Positions 24,701 to 38,945 of a stretch of DNA of 64,000 nt are shown here, piece by piece. The stretch is from positions 1,920,281 to 1,984,280 of the forward strand of contig NW_008709614.1 in the NCBI RefSeq assembly GCF_000327385.1, in the 5' to 3' direction. Origin of the DNA: Lottia gigantea. Lineage: Eukaryota; Mollusca; Gastropoda; Lottiidae. A program made the translations under genes and the position numbers. Under the pieces are notes generated by a model. The model saw only the letters and a list, made by a program, of their open reading frames with translations, searched no databases and was not told the DNA's origin. Every line of letters starts with the position of its first letter. The stretch's first letter is position 1.

Positions 24701-26713
24701 CTGTCGCTCCATATCAAGGGCACTTGAATAAGTTTGAATCAATTTTCAGATCAGCTATATACATTCAACATTGATAACATATTAACTGTGACCTTAATGT
24801 TATAACTAGTAATGAAGCGAATAAAGCTGTAACTGTTTTTGACACTCAATTAATCCATAAAACAGGAAATCTTCTCTAACACTCATTATATTACGTAAAA
24901 GTGTGTCAAGCAATAATGAGGACTTTAAAATAATTATGTTTAAAGTGTTTAATACTGACCATAATCACTCTTTTAAAACACCTAGGGTCAGAGTAATGTG
25001 AGCAGAGAATGGACCCCTACCACTAAAACGATGGCCAGATTAGTTGTCCCCTTTTCAAATGTGTTGACAACCCATGGAGAAACGTTTTAAAAAGACAAGA
25101 TAGTTCTAAGATACAGGCGAATACAAAGGCAACCAATGTTATTGAGAAACGATGTGTAGAGAGACAAATTCTGAATAGCGTCCCCTACTGGTAAACTAGT
25201 TTACTTTAGGTACCAAAATGACAAGTTTACCCTATGATTACCCTTAGAAGTTGTCATTTCATCGTTTTCTGATGTGGGCCGACAGTCAAGAGTGTGTTCA
25301 ATTTTTGAAGACTTTTAAAAGACGCAGAGTTGTTGAGATTTAAGAGTTAAACATTCGGAGCAGTCTTATTTTTTTAAAATTTAAAAGCTAACTCAACTTA
25401 AACGCTAAATATCATTATTAATTGTTGGACGATATATTGAGATGTTTTATGAGTTGTTATTTTAAACAATATAAATCATTTTCCTTGTTGATTATATTCA
25501 CGAAAGTTTGTTCGGTAGAAGTGTGTATGATTCGATGTAGATACGTTTCATATCGAAATGTTTCGAGACATTTTTTTAGTGTTAATTAGTGACTCGTATA
25601 TTGTCAAGTTTTGTTACAGAAAAGTACCCTTTTCTTTTCTGAATAACGTATTGTCCGGGTAAAGTTGTTTATTTTGAACGGTGTATAAGAACGATAGGGG
25701 TTCGAAATGAAACGGTATCCATTCGGCTATTTCACTCAGTCTCGATCATACATAATTTACATTTCAATACAGTTTGAAATGTTTAAAGATCTGTTTATTC
25801 GAGTCTACTCTTCACTGTGTCTAATGATGACAACTTGACGGGAAATGCCAAGAGTTTTAAAAGCCTATTGTTATAATGAGTCTCGGTGAAGAGGGTCTCT
25901 ACGAAGAAAACCTCTCGTTCTTTTTTTATTTATCTGTCATTTTCCAACCAACCAACCCCTTCATATACCCACAGCTTAGACCATTCAAATCATCTACCTT
26001 TAAAGATTCCTTTCACACCTGGATGAAGAGTTCCATTCATGTTCAATGGAGCGTGTAGTGACAATGTCGTCCATGCTGTGCCTTAGGCCCTCCTTTCCTC
26101 TTTAAACGCCATGGACAGATGTAATGTATGTACTGAACTGATCACAAGAAGAGACAAACACAACTCTATCGTATTAAACTTAAAATTTAAATGGATTTTG
26201 GATTGTAACGACATTTTAATCCAAAAGATCAGCTCATTGAGAGATAAGAGAAGTATTTTAGGGGATTTTAAGGGTCTATAATTATGTTGAAAAATTGTAA
26301 AGATCGCTTATTGACTCAGATGCAAACAAAAGATATTCAAGTCTTTAATAACTCGAGCTTTTAATCGCCCCAATGGCTTTATAATTTTAGAAAAGGTACA
26401 TTTTCAATTGATGTGTCTTCATTTTATATTCATAATACGATTCAAAAATAAACAAAGTTATGTTTTTATTAACCAATTAAATTTTGATTCCCATCGGCAG
26501 TTTATAAAGGAGAAAAGGTTTGTTTACTCCACCTTTATCTGAGACTTTCCTTAAGTTTTGAAAATGTGATTTGATTTTTTTCTGAGAACTGGTCGACGTG
26601 TATAGTAAAAAAATGGTGCAATATTTTACAAATATTTCTTATATTATTATTCAAATAAACATTTTGAGCTGAAATATTGAAGGTCACAAATAAATTGCAT
26701 TATTATTCATTTG
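21701..26713. other. Intergenic, no gene; two promoter-like patches
   Basis: No coding exon is supportable. Two patches stand out from the AT background: about 23325-23480 (GCCGGAAG, GGGCGGGAAAAA, GATGACGTCG) and about 24285-24425 (GGAATTTCCCGCGC, AACATGGCG). These hold ETS-, E2F-, CRE- and YY1-like strings and may be regulatory or promoter DNA. The AACATGGCG start opens only a 16-codon frame. Confidence 0.5.
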
Positions 26714-26900
26714 ATTATAAATAACAATACACTTTATGAATAAAAGTTACCGTTTCAACGTTTCATCGATGATTCTCTCGTCTTTATCAATTAAATGAAA
26801 ATGCAAAAACTAAAACCATTTGCTTGATAAAGACAAGAGAACGGTCGTTGAAACGTTGCATTGTTAATAAAACAGTAAATGTTATCCATTTATTTATAAT
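26714..26900. mobile_element. Foldback (inverted-repeat) element, about 187 bp
   Basis: Outer ends ATTATAAATAA (26714-26724) and TTATTTATAAT (26890-26900) are inverted copies. Inner arms at 26756-26790 and 26824-26858 are inverted copies of a 35-bp sequence that reads TTGATAAAGAC.AGAGAA...GAAACGTTG on the right arm, with about 28 of 35 positions shared. It may be a MITE-type foldback or two head-to-head copies of one repeat end. Confidence 0.65.
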
Positions 26901-29900
26901 AATAAAATACTAAATGCCACTACAAAAAGTATTAATTTGATTATCGAGTTTCAAGAACATTTCGATCATTATGTACAAAATTTGAGACAAATGAAATTGA
27001 AAAGGATGCATTTATACTATAACTAATTTTTTAGAAAGCTGATTTGTCTGAACAATGTTGTTCTTTTAATAAATGGTAAGTTTACTTCAGGGATGTTTCA
27101 AATGAGTCGTTTTGTGTCATGGGATTTTATGATCCTTTTCGTCATCACCAAAACAAATATCCATTATTCGAATGTTTGCAGATCACGTGACATCTCGAAA
27201 TCCCCTGAGAGTGTTCCGCCAAAATATGAACAAGAACATAATTCTTTCCCGCCATTTTATCAACAGCCGTCTCCAATAAGATCACGTTTCCTCTTTAGGG
27301 ATGCGATTTTAATTTTCTCAAAGTAATTAGATGTATGGCACAACACGAGCCGACAACAACCTTTAATGACGCTTGATCTTGTGCAGTTTTCAAAACAACG
27401 GAACAACTCATAGTAAAAATAACAAAATATATAAAATAAAGCATTTCTCTGGATGATTAAACATCACCAATGGATGCTACTGTGAGAGACACAGAACACT
27501 GATAAGTAAATTAATCAACGCCACAAATGCATCACACCCATCTCCCTCATATTAGTTTCTTAAATTTATAAAAATATCTTCTCAAAAAGTATTAGCCTTA
27601 AGCTTTTCGCCTATTGGTAATAGATAGGCCTTATATCGTCATACACAAATATTGTTGTATTTCAAATTCTTAACGGTGCTGGTGTTTGTGTGCCATATTA
27701 ATAATATCATAAGTGCTCTTCAAATTTTGAACCGTATATGCAGCGAATGAACAGATGTCGCTGTTCGATTGCTGTTAATTTCAGGAGTGGATTGTTGACC
27801 TTGGAATCAATTTACTGATGACTTCTTTAGATGGTCAATTGATGATGTCTGCTCAAGCCGTACCAGTTGTCTCCCGAGAGAATGGGGTAGAGTTTTGTTA
27901 GCTTTTTAAACCAAAAAAGGAGGTTGAGCGAATGTTGTATGCTGGTCGAGGTAGGACACTGGTTCTAATATCAGAATTTGTTTCTTTCCTTGACTTTTTA
28001 ATGTGTTCTTTAGATTGCCTAAAGAATATTAAAATCCTGAAAATCGATCTCATCGTCAATATACATTTCTACAAGCATAACAGCGTACCAGGTTTAAATT
28101 TTCATTTGTTTCAACAACTGTTCCTAATGACACATTTAACCCATGTCTAAGGGGATGACAGAATAGTTCAATCTTAAATCCAAATATTTTCAAAACATCA
28201 TCAGATTGAATAATAGTGCTTTGGTATAAAAGGGATATTTTTCATGAGATGTTGAAATATATCTGCCATCTTGGATTGTGTACCCTTTAAAGATTAGCAA
28301 ATAAGATTTAAGATGAGAGTGAAGGATGATTGATTAAAGACCTACTTCTTGCATTTCAAAACTATATGTCTCCGCAAGAAACGTTATGTATGGATGCTGC
28401 AAATATTCTGGTAGAGGAAGTTCAATGCGTAACTTTTGATATTTATTGTTTCTTATCTGTTGTCTATAGTACGAACGATAACTCACTCTGGACAATTCAC
28501 AATTCTATAAACGTTTTATCTAATCAGATTCACAGCCTAAGTAGTCTTTTTATTATATTAAATAAAATAAAGTATCGTAAAGTAGTCTTTTATGGCGTTA
28601 AGAGGGTTAATAGCTTGACAAATTCATTGGAAACCTGAAGCGCGACCAGTTCAATTGTTCAATATAGACGACCATTAAAAAACATTTCAGAACAATTTAC
28701 TGGAAATAAATGATTAATTATTTTGTCTATTTTGGAAGCCATGTTTTCGTAATGTTCGATAAATTGTCCAAAATAAACAAATCTAGTCGGCGAATTCGTG
28801 AAATATGTCGTCACATCAATGATAATGGATTTTATATAAACTGAAAGTGTTATTCTATCTACTGAATACTTGCACGTACCGCTGATTCCAAACGGTCCAT
28901 GCTAATTTCCCGCCATACATATGTCTTTTAATCAAAGAGCCAGAACTATCCGATAAATGGAAAAGACATTAACTAATTCGACATAACAAACCGATAAAGG
29001 GAAAGGGCATTAACTCATTCTGGGCGACGATGCAGATAATTGCATGAGATAGGTCGGCGACAGACAAATAAATAGCCTGAAGAATGGTTAATGGATTTTT
29101 ATAGCGAAGAACATCAACTCGTAACCTTTACTAATCACTTGATGAAATCAAAACAATACTTTATACAGCAGGCAAGTCAACAGTTTCGATGAGTTACCTC
29201 CCTTGAGACAGCAAGGCACGTGTGTTCAATGTGGCGTGGAAGTGGTGGCTGTTGCCTGTCACTGCGAAAAGTAAACGAAATTAGGTTAAGGATGGTACAG
29301 GATATGAATTTGCAACATAATAAGACCCTTTATAAACAGCATTTTGGTCCTAACCCAATTTAGGGGAGTGTATTCCGAAAGGATACATTTAGAATACATT
29401 TATTATTATTACTTTATCATTTTGCTTTTGCTTTTTGTTTTGTAGATTCAACAATATTCCGTCTGGGGAGTTCAATGTTTTCGACTATCTAGTGCACTTG
29501 CGTGCAATACCTACACGAGTTCGGGTCGAAATTTGTCTCCAGAAGTTTTCTGTCTGGAATTGCAAATACATGTACGCAACGACCTCGTGTATTCGGTTCT
29601 TATGTTTTCAACTGTATCGATAAATTCGCACCGTACACTGACACTGGACACCGTGGAAATGTGCCTCTTCTGTTAGAACATTTGAAGTAATTGAAGCAGT
29701 GTACAATCATGTAAAACTCTTCGATAAGGGCAAATTTTATGTCATATGTCTCTCAAACCGTGCTGAAATTAGAATCCGTTCCCTGTCATTTAGAGCATTA
29801 AAAGTGATAAATAAGTGGTGATTACCAGTAATGTGTTAATTAATATGCGGTACCAGATTCAGGTACTTACGTGATTAGTCCGAAATTCATTCACTTTGAA

Positions 29901-29989
29901 AATGATTATTATAGATCGAACGGATATGTTGATATAAATCATTGCCGCGTACTTATACTTATATACTCCAAAATTTGGTATTACATTAT
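26901..29989. other. Intergenic, no gene supported
   Basis: AT-rich. A pyrimidine tract ending in TTTTGTAG before 29446 looks like a 3' splice site and is followed by several overlapping short frames to about 29690, but none has a recognisable product or a downstream partner exon. A 102-codon frame at 28330-28638 has no family signature. Confidence 0.5.
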
Positions 29990-30600
29990 ATATATAATAA
30001 TAATTTATTTAAGTGTCACCGTCCATATATACAAAGTATAGAACAATAAGATAATAACAGCATAATGAAATGAACGCCAGCCGACTTCGACTTATGAGAC
30101 ACCTCATAATAATATCATAAAATTACATTCAATTAGACAAATATAACAAAAATATATAATTAAAAAATTTCCTTCTCAACATATACATCTTAAAAATCAT
30201 TGAGGCGAAAAAAGGTAAAATTTTCGAACAATTCATTAAAAACTCTAACTTTTCATCATCATTTAACCATAAAAATTATCACATAATTCAGAGGCCTTGG
30301 CAAATAGTTGTAAACGTAATGAATTAAATTTAAAACAATGAAATAAAAAATGCTTCTCATCCTCGACTGACCCAGAGTTGCAGCAAATATGCTCTTGTAT
30401 TTCCTCTGGGGGCGGGTATACCTTCCAGTCTCTATTCTTAGTGCGAGGGATCCAATTCCATGCTTAAATAGCCTACAGAACCTAAGCTCGTTGCCATTGG
30501 GCCTGTTCTAGTCATTCCATACACTCTTAAGCCAAGTATCATTATACCTCTTGACCTGTTCGGGATGCTAAGCCACTCTGGCCTTCGGATTTTCGTTCTT
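29990..30600 (-). mobile_element. LINE (non-LTR retrotransposon) 3' end, degenerate
   Basis: The minus strand, read through several frame changes, gives the conserved C-terminal block of LINE ORF2 proteins: WND.NRPNGNELRF.RLFKHG, then LRIETGRYTRP, then a degraded cysteine knot, then an HF-like FLFHC.KFNSLRLQLF. This is followed by about 300 bases of AT-rich 3' UTR ending near AAATAAATTATTATTATA, an ATT-type tail typical of L2/CR1-like lineages. The protein segment between the first two blocks is missing. I cannot place the clade without a search. Confidence 0.65.
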
Positions 30601-33600
30601 CCCTTAAATAACCTCTCACTTGTCTGAATGTGGTTCTATGAAAGTCAAATCATTTTGTTGTAAGTTATGAAAGAAGCCAAGTCTATTGGAATGAGAAAAA
30701 AGGTGCGTTATCGTGGTTAAATTTGCTTTCATGTGGGTAGTGCGGCAATTCATTTCCGGTATTTTCGTAAGATACAGAGAACGAAAATCGTTTATTATCT
30801 GTATGAAAGTTGTGTTGGTGCTAGATGATGCAAAATGCATCTCTCTCACGACACATTTTCCCTTTAGAAAAAAAAATCACCTTCAATTTATTTTGATATT
30901 TATACAACAGAAATGAAACGCTTTTGAAATCGATGTAAACTAAAATGTCAAACTTATCTCATAGAAAAACTAATAATAATTGAAAATGAACGTATCCACT
31001 TGAAATCGACATCAAATAAAAATGAAACAATAAAATAATTGTGGTCTGATTCCTCTAACATGTAACATTGTTCAATTTATTTAGAAAAACCGTCGTTTGT
31101 TGAAAGTGTATTGTTACGCACAATTAAACACAACGAGGTTTCTTTACTTGGACAAAATATGAAATATAATTTCCATTCACACCCAGTCTTATAAAGCGAG
31201 TTATTCTAAGACCAATTAACTAACAAGTGATTTGCACTTGAATGCTATTAGAAGTAATTTTCCAGAGAAGTCAAGAGGAACAAGGATGAGTTTCGAGGGT
31301 TTGTAGCAGTGAAAAGAACACAGCTTAATAACGATTAAAAATAATTATAGACATACTGAATAATCCAATGAAATGGCAGTCAACCTCGAATAAAAAAAAA
31401 TAATATTCAAGAAACAAACAGAATAATTATCACAGGTACACAAGCCACCGATCACAATCATGAACCCTTCTTTTATTCAAAATTCGTAAATAAGAACATT
31501 GGCAAAGATACGAATCATGGATCTTATCTCGATTCCTCATGCCCAATTTAGTTTTTACTCAAATTCATAATGCCCTCGCATCAAGGAAAGGTTACATTTG
31601 GGGTCCTTTAGGAATAGCTTGATATATTTTTTCTTCGATACAATCAGTTATGATCCTTTTTTACCGACTTCAAATTTGTGGTCCAAGGGGCTCTCGATTT
31701 TGCCATAGGCTACTTTGGACGGAATTGTCTTGCATGTACGGATTTTTATTTTAGTTATGATGCATAGAGGTCGAACTACTGAACCAACCTGGTCTGGTAT
31801 TAAAACAACTTAACCTGACATTTAAGAACTGTAAGTAAGTTGGTATTCTTCATGTGAACATGTGAAGGAATAGTGAACGATGTCAATGTTTCCCTGAAAG
31901 CCTTATGTGAATACTTATTGTCAATAACACTGCAAAATGTTTTACTTCCGGTTTGGTCAGTTGGTTTGGTTGGAATTTGATGAATATATTCTACTGTGGA
32001 GAAAATGATGGCTCACACTAGAAAATCGATGTGAATATTTGATTTGACGACACTATTCTGATTTGTGTCGGAAGGACGTTAAACGCTATCCAAAAAGGAC
32101 GAAAATTATTCCAGTGAAAGACAAAATGTATCACAAAGCAAAATGAAACTGTAACCCGGGATCTCTAGGGATTCCATGTCGATAAAATTTTATGGTGATC
32201 TTTCATTCAAGCCTTTTATTTTCCCGGCCATTAAAATTGCTCTGTTTGGCATCATAATGTGGCATATAAACTGTTAATGCTGAGGATTATGACTGTATTT
32301 TAATCATTATCGTATAAATGATGCGACAAACAAAACTTATTTTAATTCATTTTCGACACCATTCTTCTGTTTTATGGTAAATAATCGACAAGGCAAAGTG
32401 TTAGACCATTATAACATCTTCGACACAACAAGAAACCGTTTCATTGAACTTCGGCCTGTTTAGGACGTTATATTCAAAGCATGTCATGTAGGACTCGTTT
32501 CTTGATACCAATAACGTATTGTGGGATAGAGGGCCCCACTTTGAATGGAGATTAAAACTTAACTAATATCCAAAAGTGAATGAATCTGGTTTCTTCATCA
32601 TTGGTTCGACTCGACAGGTTTCTGTTTTGGTAACTCAAAAATGTGCATGGTTTTAAACAAGACGACCTCGGGTTACACTATGTTTCTTTTTGTCTTTTTG
32701 TTTGTGAAGATGGTGATCAGGATGCTTGTAAAATTGATGTACTTTCCATATCAAAGCTTATGTTAGTGAGTGAAAACAGCACTCAATTAGATTTTATCGA
32801 CGCTTTTCGATCTTTTCATGGCTTTCATTTACACACAACCACCCGTAAAATGGCATTCTAGTTTTAAATCAACATTATCAAAATCCCTCGTTGAGCTATT
32901 GATGCCTGACACTCGATCAACAGGTACTTAGTTTAATGACATGCAGTAATGAAGCAAACGTCTGGATAATAAGTCTTTCCGTTTATTACAAATGGCTGCC
33001 GGTTTCGTACAAAGATGGAATTGATACATCCCTAGGTAAACAACCGACTACAAGCGGACCGAAATGACTCTACATTTAACGACTCTCTCGGGAATATCTT
33101 TTCGTTTTTGATCAATTTCGACCAAAATGAAAAATGCATCAGTAATGTTTCCTGTGTATTTTCCACGTGACACGTGTGCCTGACATTAATTGTATAGGAA
33201 CTCTTTGATGTGGCGGAGAGATTAAGAAGATAACAATGAGAGTGATTTGACATTGATTCTAAAATGGACAATTGTAGAGGATAATTGTATATTGATTCGT
33301 GTAGATAATAAAGTGGTTGATACACCACTTAATGATTGGGTTTTAAAATAGACTACACTTGCAATATGGCGCTTTAAATTTCATATTCCATCAAAATATC
33401 TCTTTCTTATTATAAAGCTTGGATGATTTGTCAAAATTTCGACCACTGACTTCACCATTTATTGATGTTCATACCATCTCTTCAGCAATTCTCTATATAC
33501 CTATGATATTTTAAATCGTATTTGTCTTTTGTTTTACAACTCGTGCCATACTGCTTTTTAATAACCGATTAATTTAATTTCGGAATGTTAAAAAAAATTG

Positions 33601-34857
33601 AAGTGTTTGGGACATTCCTGAAACACCCTCAAAAGTTGTAAATCTTCACCCTCAATAATTGGTCGTGCGCTCTACTGTTTCACCTAGTCTCTGTATCTAT
33701 TAACAATGAAATAATAACAGTAAAAGAGACATTAACTAACTACTCTATCGACTCAATAAACGTTTCTCTTTTTCTAATGAATATTATGTTTATTTAGAGT
33801 TAATGAACAATTTGAAAAGTGATTTGGATCAACGAGTTTTGTTTGATGTATTCTGGGTGATGGTTCCGTACATATCAACATTTTAATCATCAATTGTAAT
33901 TGTTCGTTTTTTGTTTAATTGATTGCTGACTTTGACTTAATTGGAATTTTATAATGGATGACGATTTCCGCCATTTCATTTGATAGAAGGACTACCTTCT
34001 CATATTTAAAGATGCTAGTATCGATTTGATCTTTTGAAAGATCAATGCAGATTTTGATCCTTGTTGATTGATTTTTGATCATTTTTCGATCCACTACTAA
34101 AAAGGAAAGTCAAGTCAAATATGTCTCATAACTTATCTCAGGAATCCTTCCAGGTTGATCTTTGTTCAACGTTCTAAGCAATGACCTATCTCAGACTATA
34201 TGTACAAGTCTATTGTCGCACGAATTGTTATATTTCAGGAATCAAACCTAATTCGCTTTGGTCAAGTAAAGACCCTCCCATCCACCTTCCCAAAACAATA
34301 AATCATTTCGTTGTCTGTTCCTTTTGAAATGTTGTCGACTTCGATTTTCTGAATGAAACATCACAATTCCGCCATCCATCATGCACCATTTTTCACCTTA
34401 TGAAACCATTTAAGGTCAGACACCCTTGAAAGATTTCTTAAAACAAACTCTCTTTGAAATATGTGGAAGTAAGGATTCAAAAACTCCGGGCGCTTTTTGC
34501 TGATTTAACATAAACAATCGCCCTTGAAGTAGACGTGTGTGTTATGTTCAATAGAAATGGGATTTAATAAAATGTATAAAGACTGGAAGGGAGTGGAAAA
34601 CTCTTTGAGAATTGCCTGGCTAATGAGGAAAATTACTAAAAAAATTCAAAAGGTTTTTTCTATAAAAAAAAGGAAATAAAAACGAAAAAGTCTGTAGGGC
34701 ATGAAAGGGTAGAATATTAAAATGTTCCTTTCAACATCCTTTAATTTAAAGTGATACATTCTCTTAAATTCATACTCTACATATTCACGTCAACATTATT
34801 TAGATAGAATGATAGACTGCTACATAATTATTACTATTAGCTGCTTTTGTACAAAAT
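30601..34857. other. Intergenic, no gene seen
   Basis: AT-rich with frames under 100 codons and no domain. A string GGAAGGACGTTAAACGC at about 32070-32086 resembles the tail box of the SINE-like repeats but is too short to call. Confidence 0.6.
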
Positions 34858-35107
34858 AGATAGGGAAGTATAGTTTAAATGGATAGAAACGGGAATTTTT
34901 TTAGTTAAGCTCTTAGTAATAGTGATCACAGCTCACCGACGAAATTTGAGCCTTTAAATCCATGTGTGTGGAGAATTGTCTGCGTTTGAAAGTTAAAAAG
35001 ACGACTGTCATATCTAGAAAAAAAACCAGTTTGAGGTGATTTTGAAGAAACTATGCGATATTCAAGACTCAAATCAATTCCTGAAAATGGCGAATCTGTC
35101 CCTTTAT
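34858..35107 (+). mobile_element. MITE-like repeat, copy A
   Basis: Shares with 50595-50950: GAAACGGGAATTTTTTTAG (GAAACTGGAATTTTTTTTAG in copy B), CACCGACGAAATTTGAGCCT, AAATCCATGTGTGT, GAATTGTCTGCGTTTGAA and AAAAAGACGACT. Its right end CTGTCCCTTTA is the exact inverse of the left end TAAAGGGACAG of copy B, so the family has an 11-bp terminal inverted repeat. No coding capacity. Confidence 0.7.
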
Positions 35108-36704
35108 AAAACCTGAAAAACATAAAACCAAGTGATTTACCAATATATTGATGTAGTGATTTGTAAAACGATGAGATTATGAAGTTATGAATTCATCAGC
35201 CCGAGAGCAGCAGTGACAATTCTTTTTTAAAGGTTTAGATCCCTTGACAGAAAAAGTATAAAAGTATGAAAATAATAATTGAAACGCCTATAAACTTTCT
35301 CTATTGTTATCGTAGAACTAATTAACAGTAACTGTTAAAAGATGCGTGAAAGAATCCAGTTAGTTCTTTACAAATGATCTTTAAATATTTATTAACAGCG
35401 TCTCTACTTTATCAATTTAAACAATGACTGACGATTTCCACTCACAAAACATAACAGAACTGATTTTTAATCAAAAAGAAAATTATTAATAACAAATCTT
35501 TAGTTACTTTTAGATTTCATTAATTTAATTTATAAAATTCTGTTTAACATTTAAAAGCTTATTTTTAATTCTGTAGTTAAAATATAATATTCAAAAACTG
35601 TTTCTTCAACAAAAAGACATTTCATCATGATCGATTGCTTTTCGTACGACGCCGTGATTTTGAATAAGAATATTACAATAAATAAAAATCTTAGAGACAA
35701 AGTGATTTCTATAAATGTTTAATATTTTAAATATGAAAAGCGTGGCTGGTAGATGATAGAAGATATGTCTTCGAATTATTACACACGACTGAATCTGGCT
35801 TTCTATTTAAATTATACATATATCTATACCTTGAAATATCATTCTAAAGCTTTCTTCTAAATTATCATGATTGAAATTCTACGTCATAATTTCTTCGTCA
35901 CATATGGACATTGATGTGTAGCATTCTGATTTGCTTTGTTCCAAGCACAACAACTCCCTTGCTATAAGACACCCTTGAGTTTTGTGTCTAACTTTACATT
36001 ACCTGATTAAAAACTTAGTCGGACAACGCAAAGTAGTGTGCAATGGTTGCAATTTCGCAACGACAACGGCCCATGGTTGGACGAATGGGTGGTGGATATA
36101 TCACATATTAAGATAACCACGGGACTATTTTAATTACCTACTGTACTGAAAAGGTATTGTGTCCATTGCCCCTGTTCTTCATTATCCCACTGATTACGTA
36201 TCATACAGATCAAACTCAAAGCTTAAAACATTTACCAATGTTTCATAAACTCTCAGTGCATTACTTTGAAACTGTGGAACTCTGGTTACCTGTCATTTCT
36301 GTCGAACATCGAACCTGTAATGTACATTGTTGAAATGATCAAAGTGGCGCCTTAACAATTTCAAATGGTAAAGACTGAAATGTAATAAATGGACGATCAG
36401 AAAATCAGAAAATCATAAAAGAATGCCTGACAAAGCCAAAATGGTTTAAGAAAGATTGGGAACAATTCATGATTGGTTTAAAACGAGGTGAAAACAATGT
36501 GCAAATGCTGTGAATACACCAAATTGACAAGTGTAATGTTATTTTTGACAAGTTCGCGTGATCAAGTGATGTTTATAAGACCAGTATTGGTTGTCTAATT
36601 TGCCTGACAATATGGCGGTCTACAGACTGGAATGGTGGGTGATATTGTGATATCAGTCTAATAAATGATTGTTTAAAATTCTTGGTAATTCGTCAGACTT
36701 TCCC
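35108..36704. other. Intergenic, no gene seen
   Basis: AT-rich; no recognisable coding, RNA or repeat feature. Confidence 0.65.
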
Positions 36705-36775
36705 TTGAGATTCGAACCCATAACACTCTGTCACCTGAAGCAATTATTACCTTTCATGTAACAGTTAACTAATAA
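36705..36775 (-). repeat. tRNA-like head of a degraded SINE
   Basis: On the minus strand there is a good B box, GGGTTCGAATCTC (about 36708-36720), and about 40-50 bases upstream an A-box-like TAGTTAACTGTTA (about 36759-36771). No clean cloverleaf or acceptor stem can be drawn and the sequence continues without a T-run terminator, so a SINE remnant fits better than a tRNA gene. Confidence 0.4.
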
Positions 36776-38817
36776 TATGATTAAGTCGCGAGTTATTATT
36801 TGTTGATTCTCCGTTCGAATGTTAACGCAGGTAACACGCAAATTAAGAATTTTCTTAAAGGCACCATTTCTTCATTCGACAGAGGAAAATACGATGTTTA
36901 TGAATGGCAATTATCACTAAGCATATGTTTTATCGGTTTATATGTATAGTACAATATTTGGGATCTTATTATGTTCTGTTCTTCTTTTTGAATTACATCC
37001 GACTCTAATACGGTTATATACTGTCTCGATACATTGTGTCCCCTTTGCGTGAAGTCGTCTGCTGATGTGTTGTGTTGGGATTGGTTCTGCCCTGCAAGTT
37101 ATCTGATCTGTTATCTGACTTTTTCGTATCATGTCAGGAACCTATAAATTACAATGGTTCGCTCCTTTAAAGTAATCCTATCGACTCGACAAAGAGTTGT
37201 GTGTTATTATACTTCTATTAAATAATAATTAAAAATTTAAACAATAAGTTATTGTAGTTAATTATCAAATGAAGGTAAAAAACAAGGCTGTCCAATCTGT
37301 TACCTGATCATTAACATAGCGGTTGATTGACAGATTATATTCATTCCTTGTTCACATAAAATAAAGAATTCTTAAGAGAAGACAGAGAAATATAGAAACG
37401 AAATCTTTTCATAAACTGAATATTAAAGTATTAAAGTATTCTTGATGTTTCATTTTTGATTTGATTAATTGATCGTTTTACAATTTTAGATAACCAGTAA
37501 TTTGAAACCTAAGCGAAATCATAAATTTCGTTTCGTATCTTCTACCAATTCTAAATTAAGATTTTTAAAATTCTTTTAAGTCTGTCTCAGATGGACCACC
37601 TTATTGTATTTATATGTAACGGTCGATATGATTCAATTGTATAACGAGATATATTCTATAAGACTGTCTTAGCTGTTAAAATCTGTATGGATAAATTGAT
37701 TAAACCTTTCCTAGTGAACTACAAACTTTTCAAAAGCAAGGCTAGTCATTTTGGTACGAACAACTTGTTCAGCAAACACCTGTTATTTAGCTTCAGATTA
37801 TACAAGTATATGTTTATATATAATATTTGATAAATACAGAATAATACAATTATTAAATACTTCAAACTTCAATATAATTTATAATACACCCTTACTTCAG
37901 GTTATTTTTAGCTTTATGGGAATAAGTTTCAAGGGATGCGACCGACAGGGGTTACTCGATGTTTTGCGATGGGCGAGAATAGAATATAACTTTTTTAACA
38001 CTTCAAAAATTCTCGCCAGTTGCATATTCTAAATAGTAAGTTTGATAAGATTATAAATGAATCATCCATAAAATGAGATATTTTGCAATTAATAAGATAA
38101 TTTATTTTATATTATTTTTAAGATGATTGGTTTGATGTGTTGCTAATTTGAGTCGATATTTATCGCTGAATTCTCAGATTCGTTATTTCCCTTCTTTGCT
38201 GAGCACTTTTTTCCAGTAAATGGTTTTTAGGGGGCAATATCACTTAAACTTGGCACAATATTAGCTAGGTAAGGGCGGGTTGAATTTTCAATCTTTTTGA
38301 CACTATTAAAAGCAATTCAAGTAAATTTTAAATATGTTCTACAATAAATGAAGCAGTTAGTCATTTAATAAAAGGTGTATTTTGTTACCAAATAACTCTA
38401 TTGTGTCGACAAACAGTTGACATTTCTTTACGTATTGAAATACAAACTAGAAAATATTCAAACGGTGTGCAGGTTGGTTTTAAAGGTGGATTAGCCAAAT
38501 ACAAAAAAAGATTTCAAAGTTCCTCACGCTATGCCATACGAAACATGAAAGTATCGTTCGTGGTAATTGTATTCTGATATTCATTCCCAGTACAACTACG
38601 CCACTACACCAATACATGTTAGAGACAACAGTGAAATGTGAAAAACCATTTTTATTAGGCTGTACACAAAATTCCGCACTTACTATGATTCAGCAAATAT
38701 ATAAGATATAAAAGAATAATAACATATCACAAGATGGTCGTTTCACATATATGTAACAATTTCTGCAAAATAAATGGTACTCTTAAAAGATTAATCATTG
38801 AAGGTATAAAAACATTT
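36776..38817. other. Intergenic, no gene seen
   Basis: AT-rich; frames below 95 codons without domain. Confidence 0.65.
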
Positions 38818-38945
38818 CATTGTGTTACTTTAATAAATTTGAAGGTATGTAACTATCTAATTGTGTTACTTTGATAGATATGAACTTTTGTTACTTTCTG
38901 ATTCTGTTACTTTTAATAGATTTGAAAGAATTACATTGTGGTATT
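38818..38945 (+). repeat. Degenerate short tandem repeat
   Basis: Four imperfect copies of a TGTGTTACTTTAATAGATTTGA-type block (written as TGTTACTTT plus RATAGATTTGAA) with spacers of varied length. Confidence 0.55.

Noticed and set aside
26756-26858. Hammerhead ribozyme
   Set aside because: GAAAC is present but the CTGATGA box is not matched (TTGATAAAG instead), and the stems are weak.
29435-29690. Exon-like stretch after a strong pyrimidine tract and TAG
   Set aside because: Overlapping short frames give no recognisable protein, and no donor or partner exon is evident.
36705-36775. Functional tRNA gene
   Set aside because: A good B box is present but no acceptor stem, cloverleaf or T-run terminator; fits a SINE head better.
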